Under the pieces are notes generated by a model that ran no database searches, was not told where the DNA came from, and saw nothing but the letters and a program-made list of their open reading frames with translations. Positions 26,212-34,986 of a stretch of DNA of 55,563 nt are shown here, piece after piece (position 1 is the stretch's first letter; each line of letters starts with the position of its first letter). The DNA comes from Phycisphaeraceae bacterium. GTDB taxonomy: Bacteria; Planctomycetota; Phycisphaerae; Phycisphaerales; Phycisphaeraceae. The DNA lies in the NCBI GenBank assembly GCA_020849625.1, contig JADLFV010000006.1, positions 1 through 55,563 on the forward strand, written 5' to 3'. Made by a program: the position numbers and the translations under genes.

Positions 26212-27135
26212 TCAGGCGTTGCCGAAGGTCAGTTGCTCCTGGTCAATGTGCTCGAAGTTCAACGGGTCGAAGTCGATCATGGCGAACGGGTCGAACAGGG
26301 CGGCGTTCATCGGCTCGTCGGCGGATTCGCCGTCGTTGCGCCGCTCGGGTGCGACGAAACGATCCAGGTGCTCGAGCACTTCGATCCGGCCGTCGGCATG
26401 TTCGACCAGGGCGGAGCAGCTTTCCACCCAGTCACCGCAGTTGTAATAGGCCACGTCGCCATAAGATGCAGGAGCGCCCGGCGTGCTGAAGCGCGCCTCG
26501 CCACGCGTCGGTGCGATGATCTGAGGTTTGTGGATGTGGCCGCAGACCACGCCGTCGAGGCCGCGGCGGTGGGCTTCGCGAGCCAGGGCCTGCTCGAAGC
26601 GGCTGATGAACATGCAGGCGGTCTTGACCTTCATTTTGATCGACTGGCTCAGCGAAGCGTAGGGCAGCCCGAGCCTGCGCCGCATGGTGTTGTAACAGCG
26701 ATTGACCGACAGCAGCGTCTCGTAAGCCTTGCCGCCGAGCATGGCCACCAGTTGCGAGTGGCGCACCACCAGGTCGAACTGGTCGCCGTGGATCACCAGC
26801 AGCCGCCGGCCGTCCGCGGTCACGTGAATGGCATACGGCAGCGTGCGGATGCCGCCGAAGTTGAGATTGACGAAGTGGCGGATAGCCGCGTCGTGATTGC
26901 CGGGCAGATAGATCACCTGGCAATGATGGCGGGCGTGGTTGAGCAACCGGCGGATGACGTCGTTGTGCTCGGCCGGCCAGTACCAGCGATTGCGCAGCCG
27001 CCAGAGGTCGAGCACATCGCCCACCAGGTACAACCGCTCACAGCGCAGGTATTTGAGGAAGCGCGACAGCTCAGCCGCACGGCAACCGCGCGAGCCCAGG
27101 TGCATGTCGCTGATCCAGACGCTCCTGTAGTGCAT
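26212..27135 (-). CDS. UDP-2,3-diacylglucosamine diphosphatase-like metallophosphoesterase (LpxH-like)
   Basis: A 307-residue calcineurin-fold hydrolase: Asp10-x-His12 (ISDMHLGS), GDVLDLW with Asp40, GNHD (79-82), IHGDQFD with His116, and GHIHKP further on. The arrangement DLWxxRNRWYW...HGDQFD is that of the LpxH-like group, so lipid-A precursor cleavage is the best guess. The 50-residue C-terminal tail is acidic and unconserved. Neighbouring glycosyltransferase supports an envelope lipid role. Substrate is inferred, not shown. Confidence 0.85.
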   Translation of the reverse strand: MHYRSVWISDMHLGSRGCRAAELSRFLKYLRCERLYLVGDVLDLWRLRNRWYWPAEHNDVIRRLLNHARHHCQVIYLPGNHDAAIRHFVNLNFGGIRTLPYAIHVTADGRRLLVIHGDQFDLVVRHSQLVAMLGGKAYETLLSVNRCYNTMRRRLGLPYASLSQSIKMKVKTACMFISRFEQALAREAHRRGLDGVVCGHIHKPQIIAPTRGEARFSTPGAPASYGDVAYYNCGDWVESCSALVEHADGRIEVLEHLDRFVAPERRNDGESADEPMNAALFDPFAMIDFDPLNFEHIDQEQLTFGNA

Positions 27136-27356
27136 GCCCCATAAGCATCGACCCTCCAGGTCAGCAGAAGGTTTGAATTGTGCAAAGGTCGCGTGAATCT
27201 GAGATGGGCAATAACCCCAATTGGGCTAGGTTACCCATTCTCAAGGGCTGAGGGACTCACGCAATGAACGGCTCACTGAATGTTGACCGATTCCTCGCGG
27301 GCTGGCAGATCTCCAACGGGCACAAGGATGATTTGTAAGAAATGTTAACGGCCGCG
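27136..27356. other. Intergenic with nested palindromes
   Basis: CCCAATTGGG (27216-27225) is a perfect 10-base palindrome lying inside a larger imperfect inverted pair ATGGG...TAACC / GGTTA...CCCAT (about 27203-27238). A 24-codon frame (27264-27338) lacks similarity and is probably chance. No other gene is seen. Confidence 0.4.
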
Positions 27357-27731
27357 CTACGAACACCCGTTCTGATTGGAGCAATTAGGTTCATCGTCGC
27401 CGAAGGGGCATTGGCCCGTCCTGCGGCGGAAGCAGATCGGGGGCAGTTCGTTGTCGTCCTGGGCGGTCAGGCGCAGAAACTCACCAAGAATAAACACAAC
27501 CAGTTCCACCCGGCTCTGCACGCCCAGCTTGTGATACAGCCGCTCCATGTGTGTGCGCACGGTGTGCGGCGAGATGCCCAACTCGGTGGCGATGGCTGCC
27601 TCTTTGCAATCCTCGAACACCGCCCGCGCAATCTGGCTCTCGCGCACCGACAGGCGCAACCGCTCGGTGATCAGAGGCCAAGCCCGATCATCCATGAACA
27701 GTCGCAGTGATTGAGAGGCACTCTCCGGCAT
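27357..27731 (-). CDS. LuxR-type helix-turn-helix regulator without receiver domain
   Basis: A 124-residue protein with a LuxR HTH at about 25-85 (SVRESQIARAVFEDCKEAAIATELGISPHTVRTHMERLYHKLGVQSR spans it). No receiver or ligand-binding domain is present, and the C-terminus is Cys/Asn-rich. I place the start at ATG 27731, not 27752. A perfect TATAAT box ends at base 27753, directly against the first ATG, whereas AAGGGG lies 9 bases before the second. Single gene; the target is unknown. Confidence 0.82.
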   Translation of the reverse strand: MPESASQSLRLFMDDRAWPLITERLRLSVRESQIARAVFEDCKEAAIATELGISPHTVRTHMERLYHKLGVQSRVELVVFILGEFLRLTAQDDNELPPICFRRRTGQCPFGDDEPNCSNQNGCS

Positions 27732-27752
27732 GTACCACGCCCCTTGCTTCAT

Positions 27753-27758
27753 ATTATA
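27753..27758 (-). promoter_or_regulatory. -10 box of the LuxR-type gene
   Basis: A perfect TATAAT, read leftwards, abuts an ATG. Transcription should start past that ATG, which decides the start codon of the LuxR-type gene. No strong -35 box is visible. Confidence 0.5.
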
Positions 27759-27902
27759 GCAGGGTAGGTGACCTCACCGTCGGATGAGGATCGGTCTTGA
27801 CAACAAATTGTGCGAAAACAGATCAACTGGCGAACAATAGCCAGCCGTCCTCGACTCGCCGTAGGACGATCAGCCGTCGGTGCGCCGGGGGATGCAACTT
27901 GC

Positions 27903-30071
27903 TCAGGCCTTGGCGCCTTCGGTGGCGGGCTGCTGCTTGGCCTCTTCCTTCAACGCGGCCTTGCGGCTGAGTTTCACGCGGCCCTGGTCGTCGATCAGGA
28001 TCACCTTCACGCGAACCTTTTCGCCGACCTTCACCACGTCGGTGACCTTGTCCACGTAGCCGTCAGCCAGCTCGCTGATGTGGCACAGGCCGTCCTGCCC
28101 GGGGATCACTTCGATGAAAGCGCCGAAATCCTTGATGGTGCTGACGGTGCCGGTGTAGATCTGGCCGACCTTGACCTCTGCGCAGAGACGCTCGATTTCT
28201 TCGATGGCTTTCTCAGCCTTGCCGGCTCCGACGGCCGAGACCAGGATCGTGCCATCCTCTTCGATCTCGATGGTGGCGCCGGTGTCAGCTTCGAGCTGGC
28301 GGATCATCTTGCCGCCCGGGCCGATCAGCTTGCCGATCTTGTCGGGATGGATCTTGGTCGTCAGCAGGCGTGGAGCGTACTGCGACAGTTTCTTGGGCGC
28401 GGGGATCTCCGCTTCGATCAGGTCGATGATCTTGAGGCGATTCTCGCGAGCCAGGGCGAAGGTCTTGCGGATCTGCTCGAGGTTCAGGCCGCGCACTTTC
28501 AGGTCGAGCTGAATGGCGGTGATTCCCTTGCGTGTGCCGGTGACCTTGAAGTCCATGTCGCCGAAGTGATCTTCCTCGCCTTGGATGTCGGTCAGGAAGA
28601 TATCCTGTTGGCTGTCGTGGTCCTTCTGAATCAGGCCGATGCTGATGCCCGCCACGGGGGCCTTGATGGGCACGCCGGCATCGAGCAGGGCGAGCGTTCC
28701 GCCGCAGGCCGAGGCCATGGAGGACGAGCCATTGGATTCGAGGATGTCGCTGACGAGGCGGACGGTGTAGGGGAACTCTTCGACGGCGGGCAGCACGGGC
28801 ACGAGTGCTTTTTCCGCCAGTTTGCCGTGGCCGATGTCGCGGCGGGAGGGCCCGCTGATGCGCTTGGCTTCGCCGACGCTGAAGGGCGGGAAGTTGTAGT
28901 GCAGGTAGAACTTCTCGGAGTACTCCTCCTGCAGGCCATCGACGATCTGCTCATCCTTGCCGGTGCCCAGGGCGACATAGACCAAAGCCTGGGTTTCGCC
29001 GCGGGTGAACAAGGCGCTGCCGTGTACGCGGGGCAGAACGCCGGCCTCGCAGGTGATCTGGCGCAGCTCGTCAAGTTTGCGGCCGTCGGTGCGCTGACCG
29101 GTGCGGATGATCTGGCGGGTGAGTTGCTCTTCCAGGTCATGGATGGCGCTGCGGGCATCGGCCACGCGCTGTCGCCACTGGGTGAACTCGCCGTAACCAG
29201 CCGTGGGGGCCGGCTCGGGGAAGTTCTGCTCGATGAAGCTCTTGATGGCGCCGCTGACGGCCTCGGCCCGCTCCAGCTTGCTCCCGGAAATGGTTTTAGC
29301 CGCGAGCAAGGGATCAGTCAGTTTGTTCTTGACCAGGCTGACGATCTCGTCGGCCGGCTTCTGCAGTTCGCAGACTTTTGCCTTGCCAGCCTTGGCAGCC
29401 AGCTCATCAATCAGGGCGGCCACCTGCTTGACGTGCTCGTAGCCGAACTCGATGGCCGCGGCCACCTCGTCCTCTGTCATCTCGTGAGCGCCGACCTCGA
29501 TCATGTTCAGCCCGTCACGATGGCCGCACAGCAGCAGGTCCAGGTCGCTGAATTCGCGTTGGGCTTCGGTGGGCATGATGCAAAGCTGGCCGTCCACGCG
29601 GCCGACGCGCACGTTGCCGACCGGTCCTTCGAAGGGCACGCTGCTGAGCGCCAGCGCCGCCGAGGCTGCGATGCCCGCCAGCACGTCCGGCTCGTTCTGG
29701 CCGTCGTAGGACAGCACCCAGCATTGAATCTGCACCTCGTCCATGAAGTATTTGGGGAACAACGGCCGCAGCGGTCGGTCGATGTTCCGCATGGTGAGGA
29801 TTTCTTTCTGATTGGGCGCCCCTTCGCGCTTGCGGAAGCCGCCGGGAAACTTGCCGGCCGCGATGGTCTTCTCGCGGTAATCCACGGTCAGCGGGAAAAA
29901 GTCCACGCCCTCGCGCGGCTTGTCACGGACCACGGTGCCCAGCACGATGCTTTCGCCGTACTGCACGACCACCGCCCCGTCAGCCTGGCGGGCGACTTTG
30001 CCGGTCTCGATGGAAAGGGTGCGATCGCCGAGTTGCAGCTCGACACGGTGGGGAGCGGGTTTTACGGACAT
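27903..30071 (-). CDS. pnp: Polyribonucleotide nucleotidyltransferase (PNPase)
   Basis: A 722-residue 3'-5' phosphorolytic exoribonuclease of the RNA degradosome. Two RNase PH domains flank an all-alpha segment: N-terminal with SIVLGTVV and FFPLTVDYREK, second with GSALFTRGETQALVYVALG and DILESNGSSSMASACGGTLALLDAG. A KH domain (IGPGGKMIRQLE) and S1 domain (GQIYTGTVSTIKDFGAFIEV) follow. Full length. AGGA lies 8 bases before ATG 30071. Downstream of rpsO in the classic rpsO-pnp order, 226 bases apart. Confidence 0.97.
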   Translation of the reverse strand: MSVKPAPHRVELQLGDRTLSIETGKVARQADGAVVVQYGESIVLGTVVRDKPREGVDFFPLTVDYREKTIAAGKFPGGFRKREGAPNQKEILTMRNIDRPLRPLFPKYFMDEVQIQCWVLSYDGQNEPDVLAGIAASAALALSSVPFEGPVGNVRVGRVDGQLCIMPTEAQREFSDLDLLLCGHRDGLNMIEVGAHEMTEDEVAAAIEFGYEHVKQVAALIDELAAKAGKAKVCELQKPADEIVSLVKNKLTDPLLAAKTISGSKLERAEAVSGAIKSFIEQNFPEPAPTAGYGEFTQWRQRVADARSAIHDLEEQLTRQIIRTGQRTDGRKLDELRQITCEAGVLPRVHGSALFTRGETQALVYVALGTGKDEQIVDGLQEEYSEKFYLHYNFPPFSVGEAKRISGPSRRDIGHGKLAEKALVPVLPAVEEFPYTVRLVSDILESNGSSSMASACGGTLALLDAGVPIKAPVAGISIGLIQKDHDSQQDIFLTDIQGEEDHFGDMDFKVTGTRKGITAIQLDLKVRGLNLEQIRKTFALARENRLKIIDLIEAEIPAPKKLSQYAPRLLTTKIHPDKIGKLIGPGGKMIRQLEADTGATIEIEEDGTILVSAVGAGKAEKAIEEIERLCAEVKVGQIYTGTVSTIKDFGAFIEVIPGQDGLCHISELADGYVDKVTDVVKVGEKVRVKVILIDDQGRVKLSRKAALKEEAKQQPATEGAKA

Positions 30072-30080
30072 TTTGTTTCC

Positions 30081-30110
30081 TGAAAAGTGAAAAGTGAATA
30101 CGAAAGTGGA
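30081..30110. repeat. Short-word repeat (GAAAAGT words)
   Basis: Three GAAAAGT/GAAAGT words lie immediately upstream of the pnp ribosome site, between rpsO and pnp. No inverted partner was found. In E. coli the rpsO-pnp gap is processed by RNase III; whether this repeat has such a role is unknown. Confidence 0.5.
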
Positions 30111-30297
30111 AACACCTCAACCCGTCCGCGAAGCAAAGTGAATGTCTTCTTTGCGTTTCGCGCGGGCCCCTTGGGTTTCCTTCAATCGTCACCCGATTCA
30201 GGAAGCGGAGGGCAGATGACGGATGGCTAAACGGAATGGTTTGAGCCGACCGTCCACTGCCGTCGGCCCCGTGGGCGGGCGACGACAACGGTACGAG

Positions 30298-30567
30298 TTA
30301 TTTGCGCAGGCCCAGGCGGCCGATGAGGGCCTGGTAAGCCTGGCGGTCATTCTTCTGCAGGTAGCGCAGCAGGCGGTTGCGACGGGAGACCATCTGCAGC
30401 AGGCCGCGCCGCGAGCCGTTGTCGTGGTTGTGCGTGCGCAGGTGTTCGGTCAGGCCGTTGATCCGATCGGTGAGGATCGAGATCTGGACCTGGGGAGAGC
30501 CGCTGTCCTTTTCGTGGGTGCGGGACTCGGCGATGATCGAAGCGCGTCGCTGTGCGGTGAGAGCCAT
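30298..30567 (-). CDS. rpsO: Ribosomal protein S15
   Basis: An 89-residue 16S rRNA-binding protein. The sequence from [22 protein letters not shown] through [17 protein letters not shown] is diagnostic and length is exactly typical. Start ATG 30567 leaves a 40-50 base leader from the promoter. First gene of the rpsO-pnp pair. Confidence 0.98.
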   Translation of the reverse strand: MALTAQRRASIIAESRTHEKDSGSPQVQISILTDRINGLTEHLRTHNHDNGSRRGLLQMVSRRNRLLRYLQKNDRQAYQALIGRLGLRK

Positions 30568-30613
30568 AATCTGTGGTCGTCCGTATTTCGAAGGCCGGCT
30601 GTGTGTAGCACTA

Positions 30614-30643
30614 CAGTATAGCAGAACCGGTGAGGACTTGGCA
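30614..30643 (-). promoter_or_regulatory. rpsO promoter
   Basis: Reading leftwards, TTGCCA (30643-30638) and TATACT (30619-30614) are separated by 18 bases and lie about 47 bases before the rpsO ATG, a good sigma-70-type match. Confidence 0.65.
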
Positions 30644-30715
30644 ATCGCTGCCCGGCGGGGCATAATGGTCAACCTTTTACCCCCCAGCCCGCCAGCCCCA
30701 CGGAGCAGCTTACCC

Positions 30716-31960
30716 ATGACGACCACCACGGCCGGCCAACCGATCACTTTCGCCCAGGGACACCTCCAGGTTCCCGACCACCCCGTCATCCCCTTCATCG
30801 AAGGCGACGGCACCGGCCGCGACATCTGGCGGGCCAGCCAGTTCGTCTTTGATGCGGCCGTGGAAAAGGCTTACCAGGGCAAACGCTCCATCGCCTGGAT
30901 GGAAGTGCTGGCCGGTGAAAAGGCATTCAACCAGACCAACAACTGGCTGCCCGACGAAACGCTCAACGCCTTCCGCAAGTTCCTCGTCGGCATCAAGGGC
31001 CCGCTGACCACGCCCGTCGGCGGGGGCATCCGTTCGCTCAACGTCGCCCTACGGCAGATCCTGGACCTGTATGTGTGTTTGCGCCCCGTGCGCTACTTCC
31101 GGGGCGTGCCTTCGCCGGTCAAGCGTCCCGAACTGACCGACATGGTCATCTTCCGTGAGAACAGCGAAGATATCTATGCCGGCATCGAGTTCCAGCAGGG
31201 CACGCCCGACTGCGACAAGTTCCTCAAGCTCTTCAAGGAAAACTTCGCCCAGCCGTACAGTAAGATCCGCTTTCCCGAAACTTCCGGGGTCGGCATCAAG
31301 CCCGTGAGCAAGGACGGCACCTGGCGCTTGGTCAAAGCCGCCATTCAGTACGCCATCGAGCAGGGCCGCGACAGCGTCACGCTGGTGCACAAGGGCAACA
31401 TCATGAAGTTCACCGAAGGCGCCTTCCGCGACTGGGGCTACCAGTGCGCGAAGGAAGAGTTCGGCGCCACCGAACTCGACGGCGGCCCCTGGTGCACGAT
31501 CAAGACTTCCGACGGCAAGGTGATCACCATCAAGGACGTCATCGCCGACGCCATGTTGCAGCAAATCCTCACCCGTCCCGCGGAGTATTCGGTGCTGGCC
31601 ACGCTCAACCTCAACGGTGACTACATCTCCGACGCCCTGGCTGCCTGCGTCGGCGGCATCGGCATCGCACCTGGCGGCAACATCAACTACGACACCGGCC
31701 ACGCCATCTTCGAAGCCACCCACGGCACCGCCCCCAAGTATGCCGACCAGGACAAGGTCAACCCCGGCTCCGTCATCCTCTCAGGCGAAATGATGTTCCG
31801 CCACCTCGGCTGGCACGAGGTGGCCGACCTGATCATCAAGGGCATGGACGGCGCCATCGGTGCCAAGACGGTGACGTACGACTTCGAGCGCCTCATGCCA
31901 GGCGCGACCTTGCTCAAGTGCAGCGAGTTCGGCCAGGCGATCGTGAAGCACATGGATTGA
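30716..31960 (+). CDS. icd: NADP-dependent isocitrate dehydrogenase
   Basis: A 414-residue TCA-cycle enzyme of the E. coli Icd type. [12 protein letters not shown] (27-38), the substrate loop [13 protein letters not shown] with the regulatory-type Ser107, [13 protein letters not shown], the Lys/Tyr active-site region ([17 protein letters not shown]), [17 protein letters not shown], and the cofactor loop THGTAPKYA are all present. Whether Ser107 is phosphorylated depends on an AceK, not seen here. GGAG precedes ATG 30716. Divergent from rpsO, 148 bases between starts. Confidence 0.96.
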   Translation: MTTTTAGQPITFAQGHLQVPDHPVIPFIEGDGTGRDIWRASQFVFDAAVEKAYQGKRSIAWMEVLAGEKAFNQTNNWLPDETLNAFRKFLVGIKGPLTTPVGGGIRSLNVALRQILDLYVCLRPVRYFRGVPSPVKRPELTDMVIFRENSEDIYAGIEFQQGTPDCDKFLKLFKENFAQPYSKIRFPETSGVGIKPVSKDGTWRLVKAAIQYAIEQGRDSVTLVHKGNIMKFTEGAFRDWGYQCAKEEFGATELDGGPWCTIKTSDGKVITIKDVIADAMLQQILTRPAEYSVLATLNLNGDYISDALAACVGGIGIAPGGNINYDTGHAIFEATHGTAPKYADQDKVNPGSVILSGEMMFRHLGWHEVADLIIKGMDGAIGAKTVTYDFERLMPGATLLKCSEFGQAIVKHMD

Positions 31961-31978
31961 GCTCTGGTGGGATCTGCC

Positions 31979-32188
31979 GTGAGTTATGCCAGACGAAAAG
32001 TACTCAAGGCCCTGTCAGATCGCGGATTTGTCGTGCTTCGCGAGGGTGGATCTCATACAATAATTGGTAAGCCCGGACAACGTGGCGAGCCTGTGCCGCG
32101 GCACAACGAACTCAACCGCTTTACCACCAAGCGCATCGCCCGTAACCTCGGCATCGACTGGAACGAATTCGAAAGCGACATCCGATGA
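31979..32188 (+). CDS. hicA: HicA-family mRNA interferase toxin
   Basis: A 69-residue dsRBD-like toxin: catalytic His26 in REGGSHTIIGKPG, then PVPRHNELNRFTTKRIARNLGID. HicA proteins cut mRNA and are neutralised by HicB. I prefer GTG 31979, which has GGGA 9 bases upstream; GTG 31967 is the alternative and adds four residues. The stop overlaps the hicB start by four bases, so the pair is translationally coupled. Confidence 0.9.
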   Translation: MSYARRKVLKALSDRGFVVLREGGSHTIIGKPGQRGEPVPRHNELNRFTTKRIARNLGIDWNEFESDIR

Positions 32189-32385
32189 AGGTTTATCACG
32201 TCATGGTGGAACAGGCGGAGGACGGGTGGCTGGCGGCCCATGCCCTGGAGGATGACAGCGTCCACACCCAGGGTAAGACGCTTAACGAAATCATCGCCAA
32301 CATACGCGAAGTGGCCCAACTGCTGAATAACGAAAAAGACGTACAGGTCGAGCTGGTGATCCCCAGCTCGGTCAAAGTTGCTTAG
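32185..32385 (+). CDS. hicB: HicB-family antitoxin
   Basis: A 66-residue protein with the HicB fold: VEQAEDGWLAAHALEDDSVHTQGKTLNEIIANIREV. It lacks the C-terminal DNA-binding extension some HicB carry, so autoregulation may be weak or by another protein. It overlaps the convergent unknown gene by four bases. Confidence 0.88.
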   Translation: MKVYHVMVEQAEDGWLAAHALEDDSVHTQGKTLNEIIANIREVAQLLNNEKDVQVELVIPSSVKVA

Positions 32386-34364
32386 AGAACTGCCCCATTC
32401 GTCTTCGGATCCATCTTCAAACTGTTCATCCGAATCAGTTCGAAGTTGCACAGCGCCATCAGCGGTTCGCCCCTGGCGTCGGTGCGCGGCCGGCCGTCGC
32501 CGTCCAGTGACAGCAGCAGGTGATTGCCCGACAGGTCCAGCGCTTCGCAGCCGGCACTGCGGATCTGTGCCTCGGCCCGATGGATCAGATCGCGGTAGGT
32601 CGCTTCACTGATCAGGCCGTAGTCGAAGACGGTCAAAGCGTCGGCGGAGAAGGTGATCTCGAACCAGCCGCGCTCGTCGCGCAGCAGTTGGCCGTGGCGG
32701 TCCAGCAGCAGCAGGTATTCGTCATCCTCGCGCGAAGTATCGAGGAAGCCGTTGGCGATCAGGCGATGCTGCAGGTCGCCCAGGACGCGCTCGTGCTGCT
32801 CCGGGCTGATCAATTCATCTTCGCGGGCCTTGCGCAAATCGACGAAGCCGGCACTGCCCTGGGGATCGACGCCGCGCCACAGGCCCCAGATCAGGTAGTA
32901 ATCGTGGCGCGGACTGAGCACCTGTTCGCGCTCCGGCGTGCGCACCTCGCGGTACAGGTCGTATCGCCGATCGTCCAGCAGATAGCCAGCCTTAATCGAC
33001 TGGGAGCCGGTGCGGTAAATGGCGCGGGGATGGATGGTGGTCATGCCCGCTCGGCGCAGGGCTTCGGCCACGGCGATTTCCTCGAAGGGGCTGTTGTAGC
33101 CGAACTCGCGGATGCGCTTGCCGGAGGCGTAGAAGGGATCGACGTGGGGGCGTTCGCCGACGCGCGAGGAGCGATAGACCACGTGGATGTTGTCGCGGGT
33201 GCGGGTGCGGCAGACCTCGCGGGTCAGGGCCATGCGGATGCGCGGCGTTCTGCGCCAGCGATCGGGCAGGAAGAACTCGAACAGGGCCGGGTCGTTGCCC
33301 GCCGTCCACAGCATCCCGCCGTTGGGCGTGGCGCCATAGACGTAATCCACGCCCAGAATCTTCACCCGTTGCAGACCCGGCGGCAGGGGCTTTTCCTTGC
33401 CGGCCGTCGGATCATTGAGCAGTTGCATGTATTTTTCGCGCTGGGCCAGCTTGAAGCGTTGATGATGGGCCTCGGTCTGCTGCAGCAGTTCGAAATCGAC
33501 CAGGGCGTAGGACAACCTGCCGCTATGCTGCACCATGCCCTTGCCGTTGCGTCGCGGCCGCACGATCAGGTGCGACGGCTTGTTGTCCAGCACGCGGAAC
33601 CCCGCCGACCGCAGCTCGTCGATCGCCCGCGGCATCAGCGCTGCGAACGTCTGCTGCGAAATGTCACCGGCCCGCAAGGCCTGGCTGGCGTTGATGCCCT
33701 TGACCCATTGAAACACCAGCACGTAATCGCGGCGGATGTCCAGGGCCATGGCCGCCTCTTTCTGCTCCTGGTCCTGCTCCAGCCGGCGCTGGTGCGAGTG
33801 GAACCGGCTCTGCGAGCGGCCGAGCCGCCACAGGTCGAACTCCTGCGGCGGCACGTAAATCGCCAGCGGCTCCTGCGTCAGCATGCGCCCGCTGCTGCGC
33901 TCGTTGATCCGCGCGGCCCGCAACTCCATCAGCAAGCCGAACTCTTCCATTGGACTGTTGAACCGGGCCGCGGCGATGTCCTCGTGGCTTACGTCGTCGG
34001 GAAAAGAGGTGGCGATCTCCAGCGGAACTTCCTGGCCCACGCGCGAGAACTTGACCACGATCTGGGCCTCGCGCCCCAGGCACGGCCGGGTCTGCACGTG
34101 ATACACGTGACCCGTCGAGTCCGGCAATCTTCGGCCCTGCTTGCTGTAATACTGATCCACGTACCAGTTGGCCGGCAGCAGCGGGCGACCCACCGTCCAG
34201 CCGAAGCGCGTCACGTACAGATCTCCCCGGCCCGGCAGCGTCAGATGTGCGTAATCGACCCCGAAGGCCCGCGTCCGCATCGTCGGCGGCAACTGATCGA
34301 ACGGCGTGTCGAAGATAGCCGCCTCCTGTGGATCAAACGTTAAACCAGTCTCGCCTTGCGTCAT
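32382..34364 (-). CDS. Unknown protein made of two homologous halves
   Basis: A 660-residue protein I cannot assign. It carries an internal duplication. In half one (about 92-290) VVKFSRVGQEVP, FNSPMEEFGLLMELR and LRSAGFRVLDNKPSHLIVRP appear in order. In half two (about 375-655) VVYRSSRVGERP, YNSPFEEIAVAEALRRAG and IRSAGCEALDLSGNHLLLSL match them, each ending with an NFEL/DFEL motif. A basic residue after a beta strand, an acidic helix and a late Asp/Asn loop are faintly kinase-like, but classic kinase motifs are missing. No signal peptide or membrane helix. It stands alone between hicAB and a repeat-rich gap. Confidence 0.75.
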   Translation of the reverse strand: MTQGETGLTFDPQEAAIFDTPFDQLPPTMRTRAFGVDYAHLTLPGRGDLYVTRFGWTVGRPLLPANWYVDQYYSKQGRRLPDSTGHVYHVQTRPCLGREAQIVVKFSRVGQEVPLEIATSFPDDVSHEDIAAARFNSPMEEFGLLMELRAARINERSSGRMLTQEPLAIYVPPQEFDLWRLGRSQSRFHSHQRRLEQDQEQKEAAMALDIRRDYVLVFQWVKGINASQALRAGDISQQTFAALMPRAIDELRSAGFRVLDNKPSHLIVRPRRNGKGMVQHSGRLSYALVDFELLQQTEAHHQRFKLAQREKYMQLLNDPTAGKEKPLPPGLQRVKILGVDYVYGATPNGGMLWTAGNDPALFEFFLPDRWRRTPRIRMALTREVCRTRTRDNIHVVYRSSRVGERPHVDPFYASGKRIREFGYNSPFEEIAVAEALRRAGMTTIHPRAIYRTGSQSIKAGYLLDDRRYDLYREVRTPEREQVLSPRHDYYLIWGLWRGVDPQGSAGFVDLRKAREDELISPEQHERVLGDLQHRLIANGFLDTSREDDEYLLLLDRHGQLLRDERGWFEITFSADALTVFDYGLISEATYRDLIHRAEAQIRSAGCEALDLSGNHLLLSLDGDGRPRTDARGEPLMALCNFELIRMNSLKMDPKTNGAVL

Positions 34365-34438
34365 GCCACCAGCTTAGCACACCCACGCGCCGCGGGAGGG
34401 GGGCGGTTGAGGGTGCATGACAGCCTACGCAGGGCTAA

Positions 34439-34569
34439 AAACTCGAAATCCGAAACTCGAAATCCGAAATAAACTCAAAACTCGAACACGAAAAAGCCGC
34501 TGACAGGTCTGTTTTGAGGTTTTGAGTTTGGGATTTATTTCGAGTTTCGAGTTTCGGATTTCGAGTTTC
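34439..34569. repeat. Short-word inverted repeat (CGAAATCCGAAACT family)
   Basis: The arms are about 45 bases each and almost fully complementary. They are built from CGAAATC and CGAAACT words and flank a short centre. This is the longest such hairpin in the window. Related words recur at 55050-55143. Confidence 0.92.
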
Positions 34570-34870
34570 CTGAGCCAACTTTCCGACCCCGCGTGGCGTG
34601 TCATGCACCCGGCGGTTGATCCGGCGGCGGGCTGCACGTGCTTTTTCGCCGGAACTTGATTGAATACCCGCCCTCCCCCGGAAGTAAGCACCCGTGTTAC
34701 ACGCCGTCTCCCTACCTTCCGCTCGCTAGCCACTTGCGCGCAAACCTCCGCTGGCGGCGCCGCTGTTCATTGGCCGCGTGGCCAGCATGACCGACAGCCG
34801 GTTGATCGAGGAGCGCTATCACCCGATGGACGTGCAGTTGTCGGCCACAGCCGACTGCTCCGGCCCCCAA

Positions 34871-34898
34871 TTGACAATTGCTTCAAGTCTGACATTAT
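34871..34898 (+). promoter_or_regulatory. Promoter of the polyphosphate kinase gene
   Basis: A perfect TTGACA (34871-34876) and CATTAT (34893-34898) are separated by 16 bases. This gives a leader of roughly 80 bases before ATG 34987. Confidence 0.55.
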
Positions 34899-34986
34899 CG
34901 GATGTCCGTTCGGATGCTCCCGCATTCGCTCGGCCGCCGATATCGCCAGCCTTTTGAACCGATGGTGATGTTCTGGGAGACCATTC

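Larger units (their letters stand above)
34365..34986. other. 622-base gap with word repeat and promoter
   Basis: It holds a large CGAAATC-word inverted repeat (34439-34569), a CCCCCGGAA word (34675-34683), and a promoter for the polyphosphate kinase gene (34871-34898). Small open frames here have no ribosome site; 34700-34860 shows nothing I recognise. Confidence 0.6.

Noticed and set aside
25069..27144. 691-codon open frame opposite the glycosyltransferase and LpxH-like genes
   Set aside because: It crosses two well-supported genes and their intergenic gap on the other strand and has no recognisable domains.
27264..27338. 24-codon frame beginning MNGSLNVDRF
   Set aside because: Too short, no ribosome site at proper distance, no similarity recognised.
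27810..30083. 757-codon open frame opposite pnp
   Set aside because: Full complement of PNPase, Leu/Asp/Gly-rich by mirror codon use; no family features.
32520..34343. 607-codon frame opposite the duplicated unknown protein
   Set aside because: I considered whether this was the real gene. The minus-strand frame has clear internal homology between its halves, which selection on that strand explains, and the plus frame has none.
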